Assembly: GCF_001595965.1 (NCBI RefSeq)
Contig: NZ_LOJI01000040.1
Location: 241,780-305,779, forward strand
From: Polynucleobacter yangtzensis
GTDB lineage: Bacteria > Pseudomonadota > Gammaproteobacteria > Burkholderiales > Burkholderiaceae
DNA length: 64,000 bases
Reading direction: 5' to 3'
Shown: one piece after another, positions 35,436 through 43,835 of the stretch
How the letters are laid out: each line of letters opens with the position of its first letter
Position numbering within the stretch: the stretch's first letter is position 1
Program-made: the position numbers and the translations under genes
The notes under the pieces: generated by a model
Database searches by the model: none
What the model was told of the DNA's origin: nothing
Seen by the model: the letters and a program-made list of their open reading frames with translations, nothing else

Positions 35436-37142
35436 TTACTGCAGGCTAACTGGCTTGCCATCAATCCACGTACCTTTTACTTTAATATTACGAATATCAG
35501 TTGGCGCTGTTTGACGAGGATTCTTTTCCAAAATAACTAAGTCGGCTTGTTTGCCTACTTCTAAGCTGCCCACGATATTGTCTGCAAAAATTTGATAGGC
35601 AGCGTCGATGGTGATGGCACGTATTGCATCGTCAACCGAAACCGCTTGATCAGGCCCTAAAACCTTTTGGGGTGGCAACTGCCATAAGCGCGTTACTTCT
35701 TCGCTAACGTAATTCAAAGGACCCACATTTGAAACGGGTGAATCACTATGCAATGTAAATTTACCGCCTGCACGTTTGAAGTCTCCTGCTGGATCTATAC
35801 GCTTAGCACGCTCTGGTCCAATAATATGATCGTTAAATGCAGCGCCCCAATAATCTACGTGGCCAATAGTGAAGCTAGGCACCACTCCTAACTTGGCTGC
35901 CTGCTTTACTTGGGCTTCAGTATTAACAGTGAAATGCTCCATACGCAAACGACGATCTTGAGGCTTAGGATTACCGGCAAGTAATTTTGAATAGCTCGCA
36001 AGAGTTTGATCAATTGCCTTATCACCATTAGAGTGAGTAGAAATTTGCCAGCCCTGATCAAAGAACCCCTTCATGGACGCATAAATTTCAGCATCTTTAA
36101 AGTTCAACGCTCCGCTCCATTTGGAGTTTTTTGGATAGGTATAAGGTGCATTTAGAGCGGCCGTTAAACCTTGAGTAGAACCATCTGAAATATATTTAAT
36201 ACCAATAAAGCGCAATTTGTCATCGCCCTCATTTGGCTTAACAGAGGTTTTGCCTGTAGGTAAAGCCTCGCTAAATAAATAGCCGCGCACTCGAATAGGT
36301 GCTGCATCTTTAGCAAAAATAGCCTTATAAATTGCAACCTCTTTATCAACGCCGAAATTCCCGCCAACACTCATTTCAGAAGCAGTAGTTACACCGGTTG
36401 AGGCAATTTTTTTCATGGTGCCTTGAATAGCGCCAAATAATTGAGCCTCGGTAGGAGCTGGCATCTTTGCCATAAATGGCAAGTAAGAAGGTGGCTCTAC
36501 TAATTTGCCTGTCAGCTTGCCTTTAGCATCCTTCACATAAATACCGCCACCTGGAGGATTTGGTGTTTTATCTGTAACGCCAGCTAACTCCAAAGCCTTG
36601 TGATTTACATAGCCAATATGACCGGATTGATTCACGATAAAAATGGGAACATCTTTCGAAACCGTATCTAAATCATCCGCAGTGAGCTCAGCCATAAAAG
36701 GTGTGGTGCGTGATGGATCAACACCAAAGCCAAAAAGCCATCCGCCAGCAGGCACGTCTTTGAGGGCGGCCTTCATTTTCTTAATCAATGTTTCTTTGGT
36801 GTCATAAGGCAAAGTAAAGTTACTTAAATTCAAGCCCAAGCCTTCGAACACTGAGGTCACCAGGATATGCACATGAGGCTCTACAAAACCTGGCATCAAA
36901 GTTTGACCTTTTAGATCGATCACTTTGGTAGATTCAGTCTGCCATTCTTTAGTAACCGCATCTTTAGTGCCGACTGCAACAATCTTGCCATTTTGTACTG
37001 CGAGCGCCTGAACTTCTTCGTTCTTAGCATTCACTGTCACAATGGGACCACCATAAAAAATCGTATCGGCATTGCCTTTAGCAAAGGTGACTGCGCATTG
37101 CGCCATTAACAGTGCGGAAAGTAGTTTTGGTGCGAGTTTCAT
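35436..37142 (-). CDS. exported amidohydrolase (YtcJ-like metal-dependent hydrolase)
   Basis: A 568-residue protein with a signal peptide (about 1-21), so it acts outside the cytosol. The metal motif is MPGFVEPHVHI near residue 93, with later ISTHSNGDKAIDQ, EHFTVN and HSDSPVSN ligands, matching the YtcJ subgroup of the amidohydrolase superfamily. Typical length is 540-570. The family acts on amide, ester or imidazolone bonds; the substrate here is unknown. It is 51 bases downstream of a secreted outer-membrane-like protein gene on the same strand. Confidence 0.85.
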   Translation of the reverse strand: MKLAPKLLSALLMAQCAVTFAKGNADTIFYGGPIVTVNAKNEEVQALAVQNGKIVAVGTKDAVTKEWQTESTKVIDLKGQTLMPGFVEPHVHILVTSVFEGLGLNLSNFTLPYDTKETLIKKMKAALKDVPAGGWLFGFGVDPSRTTPFMAELTADDLDTVSKDVPIFIVNQSGHIGYVNHKALELAGVTDKTPNPPGGGIYVKDAKGKLTGKLVEPPSYLPFMAKMPAPTEAQLFGAIQGTMKKIASTGVTTASEMSVGGNFGVDKEVAIYKAIFAKDAAPIRVRGYLFSEALPTGKTSVKPNEGDDKLRFIGIKYISDGSTQGLTAALNAPYTYPKNSKWSGALNFKDAEIYASMKGFFDQGWQISTHSNGDKAIDQTLASYSKLLAGNPKPQDRRLRMEHFTVNTEAQVKQAAKLGVVPSFTIGHVDYWGAAFNDHIIGPERAKRIDPAGDFKRAGGKFTLHSDSPVSNVGPLNYVSEEVTRLWQLPPQKVLGPDQAVSVDDAIRAITIDAAYQIFADNIVGSLEVGKQADLVILEKNPRQTAPTDIRNIKVKGTWIDGKPVSLQ

Positions 37143-37193
37143 GTTTTTGTCCCAGCGCTTAATTGATTAATCCAGTATGAGTGGTCGGCGTAT

Positions 37194-38021
37194 TTAAAAC
37201 TTAAATGTTGCAGCTATCTGCGGACCCTTAAAGGTAGTTTTCTGCAAAAGCCCATCACCATTCATGTCGTAGTACAAGGTACGATAGGCAAGCGATACGT
37301 CCACCCATTTTTCAAATGTTTTACCCACGCCAAGAACACCCTGCCAAGTCATATTGGTAGTGCCGCCACCGCCGCCGATGTCCGCATAAAAGGGAATGTA
37401 CCAAGTGGAGTCAGCAATACGATAGCGACCCTTAAAGCCGACAATGGGATCAAGAGTGGAGACAGATTTAGAGTCAACCACACCTCTCGAGTATCCAAAT
37501 GCAGACAAGTCTGCCGAGACAGTAGCAGTTGCCATGATGCCGCGCGCACCTAATAACCCATCCAGGTAAATATTCTGATTGCTGAGGACCGTATAGGTTG
37601 CCGCTCCAGTAATTATATTTTGTTGCAACGTGACCTTATCTGCGACATTAACCGGTACTACTGCGCCACCCAATGAAGGCGGCTTCACAGAAACATTTGA
37701 ATTACCTGTTGTTTGAAGAGTTGCAGAGACGAGATCGCCGAAGATGCCCCATTTACCGTAATGCGCTTCGGCAGTAATCATGCCGCCTGATTTCAGATCA
37801 CCCAGCACATTACTCGTAGAAAGCGTGGCTGTATTAAGGTAGCGGTCGTTATAAAAGAGTGAAGAGGTTACTCCGGAGCCCCACAAATAAGGAGTAACCT
37901 CGAAGCGCCATTCATCTGCAATTTTGGGGAGTGGCGATAAATCTTGATCAGCATGAGCAACGCTCGCGGTAGTCAAGATTGCTGAAACTGAGAGGAATGA
38001 CGCCAGAATTTTTTTCTTCAT
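37194..38021 (-). CDS. predicted outer-membrane beta-barrel protein
   Basis: A 275-residue exported protein. A signal peptide spans 1-24 (SVAHADQ). The mature part alternates short strands and turns with aromatic ends: WRFEVTPYLWGSGVTSSLFY, GKWGIFGDLVSATLQ, GARGIMATATVSADLSAFG, FKGRYRIADSTWYIPFYADIGGGGG, and it ends in the aromatic residue F (ATFKF), the outer-membrane insertion signal. A MetA-pathway or OmpW-like relation is not established. It is upstream of the amidohydrolase and could be its entry port; that is inference. Confidence 0.6.
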   Translation of the reverse strand: MKKKILASFLSVSAILTTASVAHADQDLSPLPKIADEWRFEVTPYLWGSGVTSSLFYNDRYLNTATLSTSNVLGDLKSGGMITAEAHYGKWGIFGDLVSATLQTTGNSNVSVKPPSLGGAVVPVNVADKVTLQQNIITGAATYTVLSNQNIYLDGLLGARGIMATATVSADLSAFGYSRGVVDSKSVSTLDPIVGFKGRYRIADSTWYIPFYADIGGGGGTTNMTWQGVLGVGKTFEKWVDVSLAYRTLYYDMNGDGLLQKTTFKGPQIAATFKF

Positions 38022-38121
38022 AAAAGCCCTATTGGGGATCGATGCTGATTGGGTAATATTTACTACTAATTTTGAAAGAAATTATAGACTGCAGAGCCAA
38101 TATCCAAGGGAGCATTGGTGC

Positions 38122-38925
38122 CTAAAAGTTATAAGAAATCTTCGCATAGGTGGACCAGTCATACTGGCGATAGGTTTGTACCACCTGCTTGCTTCCGCCT
38201 ATAGCAAATACCCAGTTTTTTGTTAGACGATGTGTCACCATCGCATCAATTGGCACAAACCAGCCTCCGCCAGCAGAGTTATAAACAGCGCCGTTTTCGT
38301 CCCAAAAACGCAGCATGGTATTGGGGGATAACTGGAAGCCAACGGTTGGATAAAGCTGCAAGCTTCGCATTAATGCTGGCTGAGTTGGATTCACAACAAG
38401 ACTATTATTTTTGGTATCAAAGCCGTACATATACCGAATCAGCGGAGAGAAATCTGTCAGACCCAAAAGACTATTAACTGTAGGTACAAACGACCAGTTC
38501 AATTGCGGCCCCACTGCCCACTGTCCATTGTTGCCAAATGGAAATATGACGCGCCCACCAACCAAAGCACCCAAAGGCTTCAGAAAAGTTTTGTCCTGCC
38601 CCCAGATAGTGACCATGGTGTTACCGGCACTGTACTGCCCTGCATTATTGGCTGAAGAAATCGAGTTGTAACTGGAGGCATAAGAAGTATCTAAACGGAT
38701 ACGCCCTTGCCAATCGCCCGCTTCGAGAGGATTGTAGTAACGTAACTTCAAAACATTTTGATAATTATCGTTATTGTCGTAATTGTGATAACCCCAAAAC
38801 TCCAGAACCTTATTGTTAGTCAAGCGCTGAGAATCATTGTCGAACTGCGAGAGTGGCACAAACAATTCTTCTGCATGGCTAGCCGAAACGAAAAGAGTGA
38901 AAAGGAAAAATAAAAACAATTTCAT
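38122..38925 (-). CDS. predicted outer-membrane/periplasmic protein of unknown function
   Basis: A 267-residue exported protein with a signal peptide at 1-18 (VSASHAEE). Beta-strand-like segments with Tyr/Trp/Asn are abundant: EFWGYHNYDNNDNYQNVLKLRYYNP, GNTMVTIWGQDK, LMRSLQLYPTVGFQLSPNTMLRF, and the C-terminus ends YAKISYNF, an aromatic ending usual for outer-membrane barrels. No named family is recognised. It lies 100 bases upstream of the gene at 37194 on the same strand; both look like channel or substrate-uptake proteins. Confidence 0.55.
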   Translation of the reverse strand: MKLFLFFLFTLFVSASHAEELFVPLSQFDNDSQRLTNNKVLEFWGYHNYDNNDNYQNVLKLRYYNPLEAGDWQGRIRLDTSYASSYNSISSANNAGQYSAGNTMVTIWGQDKTFLKPLGALVGGRVIFPFGNNGQWAVGPQLNWSFVPTVNSLLGLTDFSPLIRYMYGFDTKNNSLVVNPTQPALMRSLQLYPTVGFQLSPNTMLRFWDENGAVYNSAGGGWFVPIDAMVTHRLTKNWVFAIGGSKQVVQTYRQYDWSTYAKISYNF

Positions 38926-39211
38926 AAAAGGTGATGGCGCTCGATACTGGCGCTTTTTTACATTTATCTCTTTAATGGGGCACTATAGCCCAAAGATGTA
39001 CCTAGATCCTTTAAAACTCCAAAAGGTCAATTCCACCAAATAGCGTTATTTAGGCCACCCTGAGGGCGAATGAAGCCCCTAGAGCCTATTATCAATAAAT
39101 TCGATCATAAATATCAAATTTATTCATTAGACAAATAAAAAACTGAGGTTCAAAATCCACTCAGTTGCATTAGCTACTAAAAAGATTGATTAACCAAAAC
39201 AAGGAGCACAG

Positions 39212-39775
39212 ATGTCCATCATCAATACTGCAGTTCAACCATTTAAAACCGAAGCTTTCCATAACGGCAAGTTTGTAACGATTACTGACGAAACCCTCAA
39301 AGGTCATTGGTCAGTTCTGATTTTTATGCCAGCAGCATTTACTTTCAACTGCCCAACAGAAATTGAAGATGCGGCTGAGAACTATCCAGAATTCCAAAAG
39401 ATGGGTGCTGAAGTGTATATCGTGACAACTGATACACATTTCTCACACAAAGTTTGGCATGAGACATCTCCTGCTGTTGGTAAAGCAAAGTTCCCACTCG
39501 TTGGCGATCCAACACACACATTAACAAATGCATTTGGCGTTCACATTCCTGAAGCAGGTTTGGCATTGCGCGGCACATTCATCATCAATCCAGAAGGTGT
39601 GATTAAGACTGCAGAAATTCACTCTAACGAAATCGCACGTGACGTTTCTGAAACATTGCGCAAGCTAAAAGCTGCACAGTACACAGCTGCACACCCAGGC
39701 GAAGTTTGCCCAGCTAAGTGGAAAGAGGGCGCCGCAACATTGACTCCTTCTTTGGATCTCGTAGGCAAGATCTAA
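39212..39775 (+). CDS. ahpC: alkyl hydroperoxide reductase subunit C (peroxiredoxin)
   Basis: A 187-residue typical 2-Cys peroxiredoxin that reduces hydrogen peroxide and organic hydroperoxides. Peroxidatic C47 sits in AFTFNCPTEIED (usual VCPTE; here Asn precedes it), and resolving C166 in HPGEVCPAKW. The spacing matches E. coli AhpC (C46/C165). AAGGAG precedes the ATG by seven bases. It is followed by ahpF, 100 bases downstream, with two alternative hairpins between. No clear OxyR site was found upstream. Confidence 0.95.
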   Translation: MSIINTAVQPFKTEAFHNGKFVTITDETLKGHWSVLIFMPAAFTFNCPTEIEDAAENYPEFQKMGAEVYIVTTDTHFSHKVWHETSPAVGKAKFPLVGDPTHTLTNAFGVHIPEAGLALRGTFIINPEGVIKTAEIHSNEIARDVSETLRKLKAAQYTAAHPGEVCPAKWKEGAATLTPSLDLVGKI

Positions 39776-39791
39776 GCTGAAGCTCTAATCC

Positions 39792-39846
39792 ATAGACTCT
39801 CTTCGGAGAGTCTATTGGAGAGGACAACATCCTGCCCAATAGACTC
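39792..39846 (+). promoter_or_regulatory. mutually exclusive hairpins between ahpC and ahpF
   Basis: Hairpin 1: ATAGACTCTC (39792-39801) pairs with GAGAGTCTAT (39806-39815) across a TTCG tetraloop, ten perfect pairs. Hairpin 2: GAGTCTATTGG (39808-39818) pairs with CCAATAGACTC (39836-39846), 11 perfect pairs. Both use 39808-39815, so only one can form. Neither has a T-run. They could tune ahpF relative to ahpC by processing, stability or pausing. Confidence 0.6.
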
Positions 39847-39875
39847 ACCTAAAAAAATTACCCAAGGAAATTACC

Positions 39876-41453
39876 ATGCTCGATACCAATATCAAATCTC
39901 AGTTAAAAGTGTATTTTGAAAAGATTGTTAGCCCTATCGTTCTCGTAGCAAGCCTAGATGAAGGCGACAGTTCAAAGCAGATGCTTGAACTCTTAAATGA
40001 AGTGGCTGAGCAGTCTGACAAGATTACCGTCAAAACAGATGGTAAAGCTACGCATACTCCTAGCTTCACTGTAAGCAAGCTCGATCAAGAAGCGCGCATT
40101 ATCTTTGCGGGCCTACCAATGGGCCATGAAATGACCTCTTTCATTTTGGCCATTTTGCAAGCCAGCGGCTATCCAGCAAAAGTAGAGCAAGAGATCATTG
40201 ATCGCATCATTAAGCTTGATAGCAAGCTCAACTTCCAGACTTTTATTTCCTTGTCATGCCATAACTGTCCTGATGTTGTGCAAGCACTCAATCTCATGGC
40301 TGCCCTAAACCCAAACGTTACCCATGAAATGGTTGACGGCGCCCTCTATCAAGAATTGGTAGATCAATTCCAAATCATGGCGGTACCAACCGTGATCTTG
40401 AATGGCGAAGTGTTTGGACAAGGCCGCATGAGTGTTGAAGAGATTGTGGCTAAGCTCGATACTGCAAGCCCTAAAGAAGAGGCTGCAAAGCTCTCCGCCA
40501 AAGATCCATATGACGTTTTAGTTATCGGCGGTGGACCTGCTGGTTCAGCGGCGGCAATCTACGCAGCACGTAAAGGCATCCGTACCGGCATCGTGGCAGA
40601 GCGCTTTGGCGGCCAGGTCATGGATACCATGGGCATTGAAAACCTCATCTCTGTTAAAGAGACTGAGGGGCCTAAATTGGTTCAAGCGCTTGAGCAACAT
40701 GTAAAGAGCTATGAAGTCGACATCATGAATTTGCAGCGTGCTAATGCATTGCGCAAAACTGCCAATGGTCTTGAAGTGGAATTGGTTAATGGTGCGGTAC
40801 TGAAAAGCAAATCCGTTATCTTGAGCACTGGTGCTCGCTGGAGAGAAATGAATGTTCCTGGCGAACAAGAGTACCGTGGCAAAGGTGTTGCCTACTGCCC
40901 TCACTGCGATGGCCCTTTATTCAAAGGCAAGCGTGTTGCCGTCATTGGCGGTGGTAACTCTGGCGTTGAGGCTGCAATTGATTTGGCCGGCATTGTGAGC
41001 CACGTCACCTTAATTGAGTTTGATAGCAAATTACGTGCTGATGCAGTGCTTCAGAAGAAAATGGCTAGCCTGCCAAATGTAACCGTCATCATGAGCGCTC
41101 TTACCAAAGAGGTATTGGGTGCAGGTGGCAAAGTCAATGGCTTGCGCTACCAAGATCGCACCAATAATTCTGAGCATACTCTTGAGCTTGAAGGCATCTT
41201 TGTGCAAATTGGTTTATTGCCAAACACGGATTGGCTCAAAGGTACTCTTGATTTGTCAAAACATGGCGAAGTCATTGTGGATGCAAAAGGTGAAACTTCT
41301 TTACCTGGAGTATTTGCAGCGGGTGATTGCACGACTGTTCCTTACAAGCAAATCATCATCGCCATGGGCGAAGGTGCCAAGGCTTCTCTCGGCGCATTTG
41401 ATTACCTGATCCGCTCATCAGTTACTGAGCCTGAAGAGGCCTTAGCTGCCTAA
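39876..41453 (+). CDS. ahpF: alkyl hydroperoxide reductase subunit F
   Basis: A 525-residue flavoprotein that feeds electrons from NADH to AhpC. Residues 1-200 form the paired thioredoxin-like domain with C128-x2-C131 (SCHNCPDVV). The FAD domain opens with [19 protein letters not shown] near 212, and the thioredoxin-reductase-like active site is C341-PH-C344 in [10 protein letters not shown]. The NADH fold has [15 protein letters not shown], and the end has [26 protein letters not shown]. Length is that of E. coli AhpF (521). It is followed by a terminator. Confidence 0.95.
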   Translation: MLDTNIKSQLKVYFEKIVSPIVLVASLDEGDSSKQMLELLNEVAEQSDKITVKTDGKATHTPSFTVSKLDQEARIIFAGLPMGHEMTSFILAILQASGYPAKVEQEIIDRIIKLDSKLNFQTFISLSCHNCPDVVQALNLMAALNPNVTHEMVDGALYQELVDQFQIMAVPTVILNGEVFGQGRMSVEEIVAKLDTASPKEEAAKLSAKDPYDVLVIGGGPAGSAAAIYAARKGIRTGIVAERFGGQVMDTMGIENLISVKETEGPKLVQALEQHVKSYEVDIMNLQRANALRKTANGLEVELVNGAVLKSKSVILSTGARWREMNVPGEQEYRGKGVAYCPHCDGPLFKGKRVAVIGGGNSGVEAAIDLAGIVSHVTLIEFDSKLRADAVLQKKMASLPNVTVIMSALTKEVLGAGGKVNGLRYQDRTNNSEHTLELEGIFVQIGLLPNTDWLKGTLDLSKHGEVIVDAKGETSLPGVFAAGDCTTVPYKQIIIAMGEGAKASLGAFDYLIRSSVTEPEEALAA

Positions 41454-41477
41454 TAGAATCAAGAGAATCTGTAGTTA

Positions 41478-41503
41478 AAAAAGGGGTCTTAGGGCCCCTT
41501 TTT
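41478..41503 (+). terminator. intrinsic terminator of ahpCF
   Basis: Stem AAAAAGGGG/CCCCTTTTT with an eight-base loop, 24 bases after the ahpF stop. Confidence 0.8.
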
Positions 41504-41592
41504 ACATGCAAATGAATTGCCAGTTATTGAGACTATCAAGATATAAATTACACTGAACCATCTATATATTCACCAATCTTAAAGGAATCAGA

Positions 41593-42228
41593 ATGAGCTT
41601 AATTGAGAATCTACAGTGGCGTTACGCAACTAAAAAAATGGATCCGACAAAAGCCGTACCCCAAGAAAAGGTTGAGCAAATTTTAGAAGCTATTCGGCTA
41701 ACTGCGAGCTCCAGCGGATTACAGCCATATGAGGTGCTAGTCATTACCAATAAAGCTATTCGTGAAAAGATTAAGGCGATTGCTTGGGACCAAACTCAAA
41801 TAGTTGATTCTTCTCATTTGCTAGTTTTTGCAGCCTGGGATACCTACACAGCAGATCGCATTAATCAATCATTTGATATGACCGAGAAGATTCGTAACTT
41901 CAAAAGTGAAGCAGGTGATATCTATCGTCAAAAGTTACTCAGTGGCTACACCTCTCGTGATGCTGAAACCAATTACACCCATGCAGCAAAACAAGCCTAT
42001 ATTGGATTGGGGACTGCACTCATTGCAGCCGCCTATGAGCAAGTAGACTCCACGCCAATGGAGGGATTTGATGCTGCAGCTCTAGATGAAATCCTAAACC
42101 TCAAAGAAAAGGGTCTGCGCAGCGTGGTCATGCTGCCATTAGGCTACAGAAAAGCCGATGAGGATTGGTTGGTGAGCCTGAAAAAAGTCAGAAAGCCCAA
42201 GGAAAGTTTTATTACTTGGATTGAATAA
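41593..42228 (+). CDS. NAD(P)H-dependent oxidoreductase, nitroreductase family (NfsB-like)
   Basis: A 211-residue FMN enzyme of the nitroreductase family that reduces nitro-aromatics or quinones. The start IENLQWRYATKKMDPTKAVPQEKVEQILEAIRLTASSSGLQPYEVLVI carries the RYATKxxD FMN-binding motif, and KGLRSVVMLPLGYRKADEDWLVSLKKVRK is the usual C-terminal end of NfsB-like proteins. A second, unrelated-length nitroreductase lies at 43107. An A-rich leader and ribosome site (AAAGGAATCAG) precede the ATG; a terminator follows. Confidence 0.88.
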   Translation: MSLIENLQWRYATKKMDPTKAVPQEKVEQILEAIRLTASSSGLQPYEVLVITNKAIREKIKAIAWDQTQIVDSSHLLVFAAWDTYTADRINQSFDMTEKIRNFKSEAGDIYRQKLLSGYTSRDAETNYTHAAKQAYIGLGTALIAAAYEQVDSTPMEGFDAAALDEILNLKEKGLRSVVMLPLGYRKADEDWLVSLKKVRKPKESFITWIE

Positions 42229-42248
42229 GTAATCTCATTCCTGGAAAA

Positions 42249-42277
42249 ACAAAAGCCACCCGAAGGTGGCTTTTTTT
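42249..42277. terminator. bidirectional intrinsic terminator
   Basis: A ten-base stem AAAAGCCACC/GGTGGCTTTT with CGAA loop and a seven-T run. It separates the convergent nitroreductase and phasin genes. Confidence 0.9.
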
Positions 42278-42299
42278 AACACTAAAACTAAGCAGCTAA

Positions 42300-42875
42300 T
42301 TAAGCAGAAGCTTTACGGCTTTTAGCAGCTGGCTTAGCAACAGCGTATTGACCTTGAATGTTTGCCATAGCAGCATCAACACTCTTCTCAAAGTTAGCAA
42401 ATGCGTCAGTTGCAGATGCGCGAACTTGGTCGAACTGTTGGAGTGAAGACTCAAATGCAGTTTTGAATGCAGAAACAAATGCCTCAGAACCAGCAGGAGC
42501 TGTCTTAGTAGCTTCTTTAACAAACTTAACCAAATCAGCGCGTGCGTCATCAATAGAAGCGTCAACTACTTGAGCAACTTCTTTGTTACCGTTACGAACT
42601 ACTTGGTTTACTTTAGCTTGGTAAGCAGCGGCGTATTTAGCAGCTTCTTGAGCAGCTTCTGGCTGAGCCAATTTAGCCAATTGTTGTGGATCTTTGATTG
42701 CTAACAATTGTGAGCTTGTATCTTGAGCAGCAACCAAAGCGTCTTTAGCAGCAGCTTGGTTGATTTCAGCTAATTCTTGAGCGCTTTCAACAGCAACTTG
42801 TGCCAAATGTTTAGCGTTTTCGATAGCTTTTGCTTGTGCAGCAGCGAATTGGTCGTTTAATTGAGCTTGGAACAT
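42300..42875 (-). CDS. phasin family protein
   Basis: A 191-residue alanine-rich helical protein of the PHA granule coat family. It starts MFQAQLNDQFAAAQAKAIENAKHLAQVAVESAQELAEINQAAAKDALVAAQ and has ATKTAPAGSEAFVSAFKTAFESSLQQFDQVRASATDAFANFEKSVDAAMAN. The C-terminus is basic (KPAAKSRKASA). It resembles the phasin at 33722 but is richer in Ala and Gln. A palindrome upstream at 42957-42971 is a possible PhaR operator. No PHA synthase is in the window. Confidence 0.9.
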   Translation of the reverse strand: MFQAQLNDQFAAAQAKAIENAKHLAQVAVESAQELAEINQAAAKDALVAAQDTSSQLLAIKDPQQLAKLAQPEAAQEAAKYAAAYQAKVNQVVRNGNKEVAQVVDASIDDARADLVKFVKEATKTAPAGSEAFVSAFKTAFESSLQQFDQVRASATDAFANFEKSVDAAMANIQGQYAVAKPAAKSRKASA

Positions 42876-42956
42876 GATCTATCCTTTATTTAATAAATGG
42901 TTTTTTATTGCGATGCACCATTTTAAGAGCCACATTTTCCAAAAGCAATATATTTT

Positions 42957-42971
42957 TGTTGCAAAGCAACA
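42957..42971. promoter_or_regulatory. candidate PhaR-type palindromic operator upstream of the phasin gene
   Basis: TGTTGCAAAGCAACA is an inverted repeat with six-base arms around AAA. It lies 82 bases upstream of the phasin start and is flanked by ATATTTTT repeats (42950 and 42971). TTGC/GCAA palindromes in front of phasin genes are the sites expected for the PHA regulator PhaR. The match is by inspection only. Confidence 0.5.
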
Positions 42972-43048
42972 TATTTTTTACCAAACCGCATTTCAAGGCT
43001 TTAAATGAGGTATATCAATAACTTAGATATAAGCTCTTTAGATTTAAT

Positions 43049-43065
43049 TGCCTAATAATTAGGCA
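43049..43065. repeat. 17-bp perfect inverted repeat between nitroreductase and phasin genes
   Basis: TGCCTAAT and ATTAGGCA arms of eight bases flank a single A. It lies 42 bases beyond the stop of the leftward nitroreductase. No T-run follows on either strand, so it is not a clear terminator; it could be a transcription-factor site. Confidence 0.5.
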
Positions 43066-43106
43066 GAAATCGCCAGCAGTGGCAAGAACTCCTGAGCTAA
43101 ATAACT

Positions 43107-43802
43107 CTATTTAACCCAGGTAGTGAATTCCTCAGCAGCCACTCGGGGGGTGTGAAAGGTATTCACCAAGGCATTTTTATCGGCATACCCTAGTGCCATA
43201 CCGCACACCAGCATCTCATTCTCCTTGGCGCCAATAGCGGGCAAGATGATCTTTGCGTAATCATTCCAAGCTGCCTGCGGGCAAGTATCCAAACCCTCAC
43301 CTCTTGCGGCGACCATGATGTTTTGCAAGAACATTCCATAGTCAAGCATTGAGCCTCTACCAAGCTCCTTGTCGATTGTGAAAAATAAACATACGGGAGC
43401 GCCAAATGCTTCAAAGTTTTTGCGATGCTGTGCATGCATCTTGTCTTTATCGCCCTTAGTAATTCCTAGCAACCCATATAAGCCCCAGCCATTTTCACGA
43501 CGCCTATCGATGTAGGGGCTAAACCATTTGGCGGGGTAATACTCATAAGCAGGTTGATATTCTTTTGCTAACTCTGGATTGGCGGCAATACTGTCATACG
43601 CCGCACATACTTTTGTACATAGATCTTTGAGAGCAGTCCCTTCTATGACATAAGCTTTCCAAGGTTGAGTATTAGTTCCAGAAGGTGCGCGCGCAGAGAT
43701 ATTGAGTAGCTTGAGAATGATGTCTTTTGAAACACCCTCTTTTGTGAATGCACGCACTGACATGCGCGATGTAATTGCTTCAGCTGGAGTTATTTCTTTC
43801 AT
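43107..43802 (-). CDS. nitroreductase family protein
   Basis: A 231-residue FMN protein. The opening EAITSRMSVRAFTKEGVSKDIILKLLNISARAPSGTNTQPWKAYVI carries the family's R-S-x-R and SGxNxQPW flavin contacts, and the AAWNDYAKIILPAIGAKENEMLVCGMALGYADKNALVN segment ends it. It is closer to the BluB/Nfs-type nitroreductases acting on nitro compounds than to the gene at 41593, with which it shares only the fold. Single gene. Confidence 0.86.
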   Translation of the reverse strand: MKEITPAEAITSRMSVRAFTKEGVSKDIILKLLNISARAPSGTNTQPWKAYVIEGTALKDLCTKVCAAYDSIAANPELAKEYQPAYEYYPAKWFSPYIDRRRENGWGLYGLLGITKGDKDKMHAQHRKNFEAFGAPVCLFFTIDKELGRGSMLDYGMFLQNIMVAARGEGLDTCPQAAWNDYAKIILPAIGAKENEMLVCGMALGYADKNALVNTFHTPRVAAEEFTTWVK

Positions 43803-43835
43803 TACTGACCTTTGAAGGTTAAATATATTGATTGC

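Noticed and set aside
39060..39211. OxyR-binding site upstream of ahpC
   Set aside because: No ATAG-N7-CTAT-type array could be aligned convincingly; only AT-rich sequence is seen.
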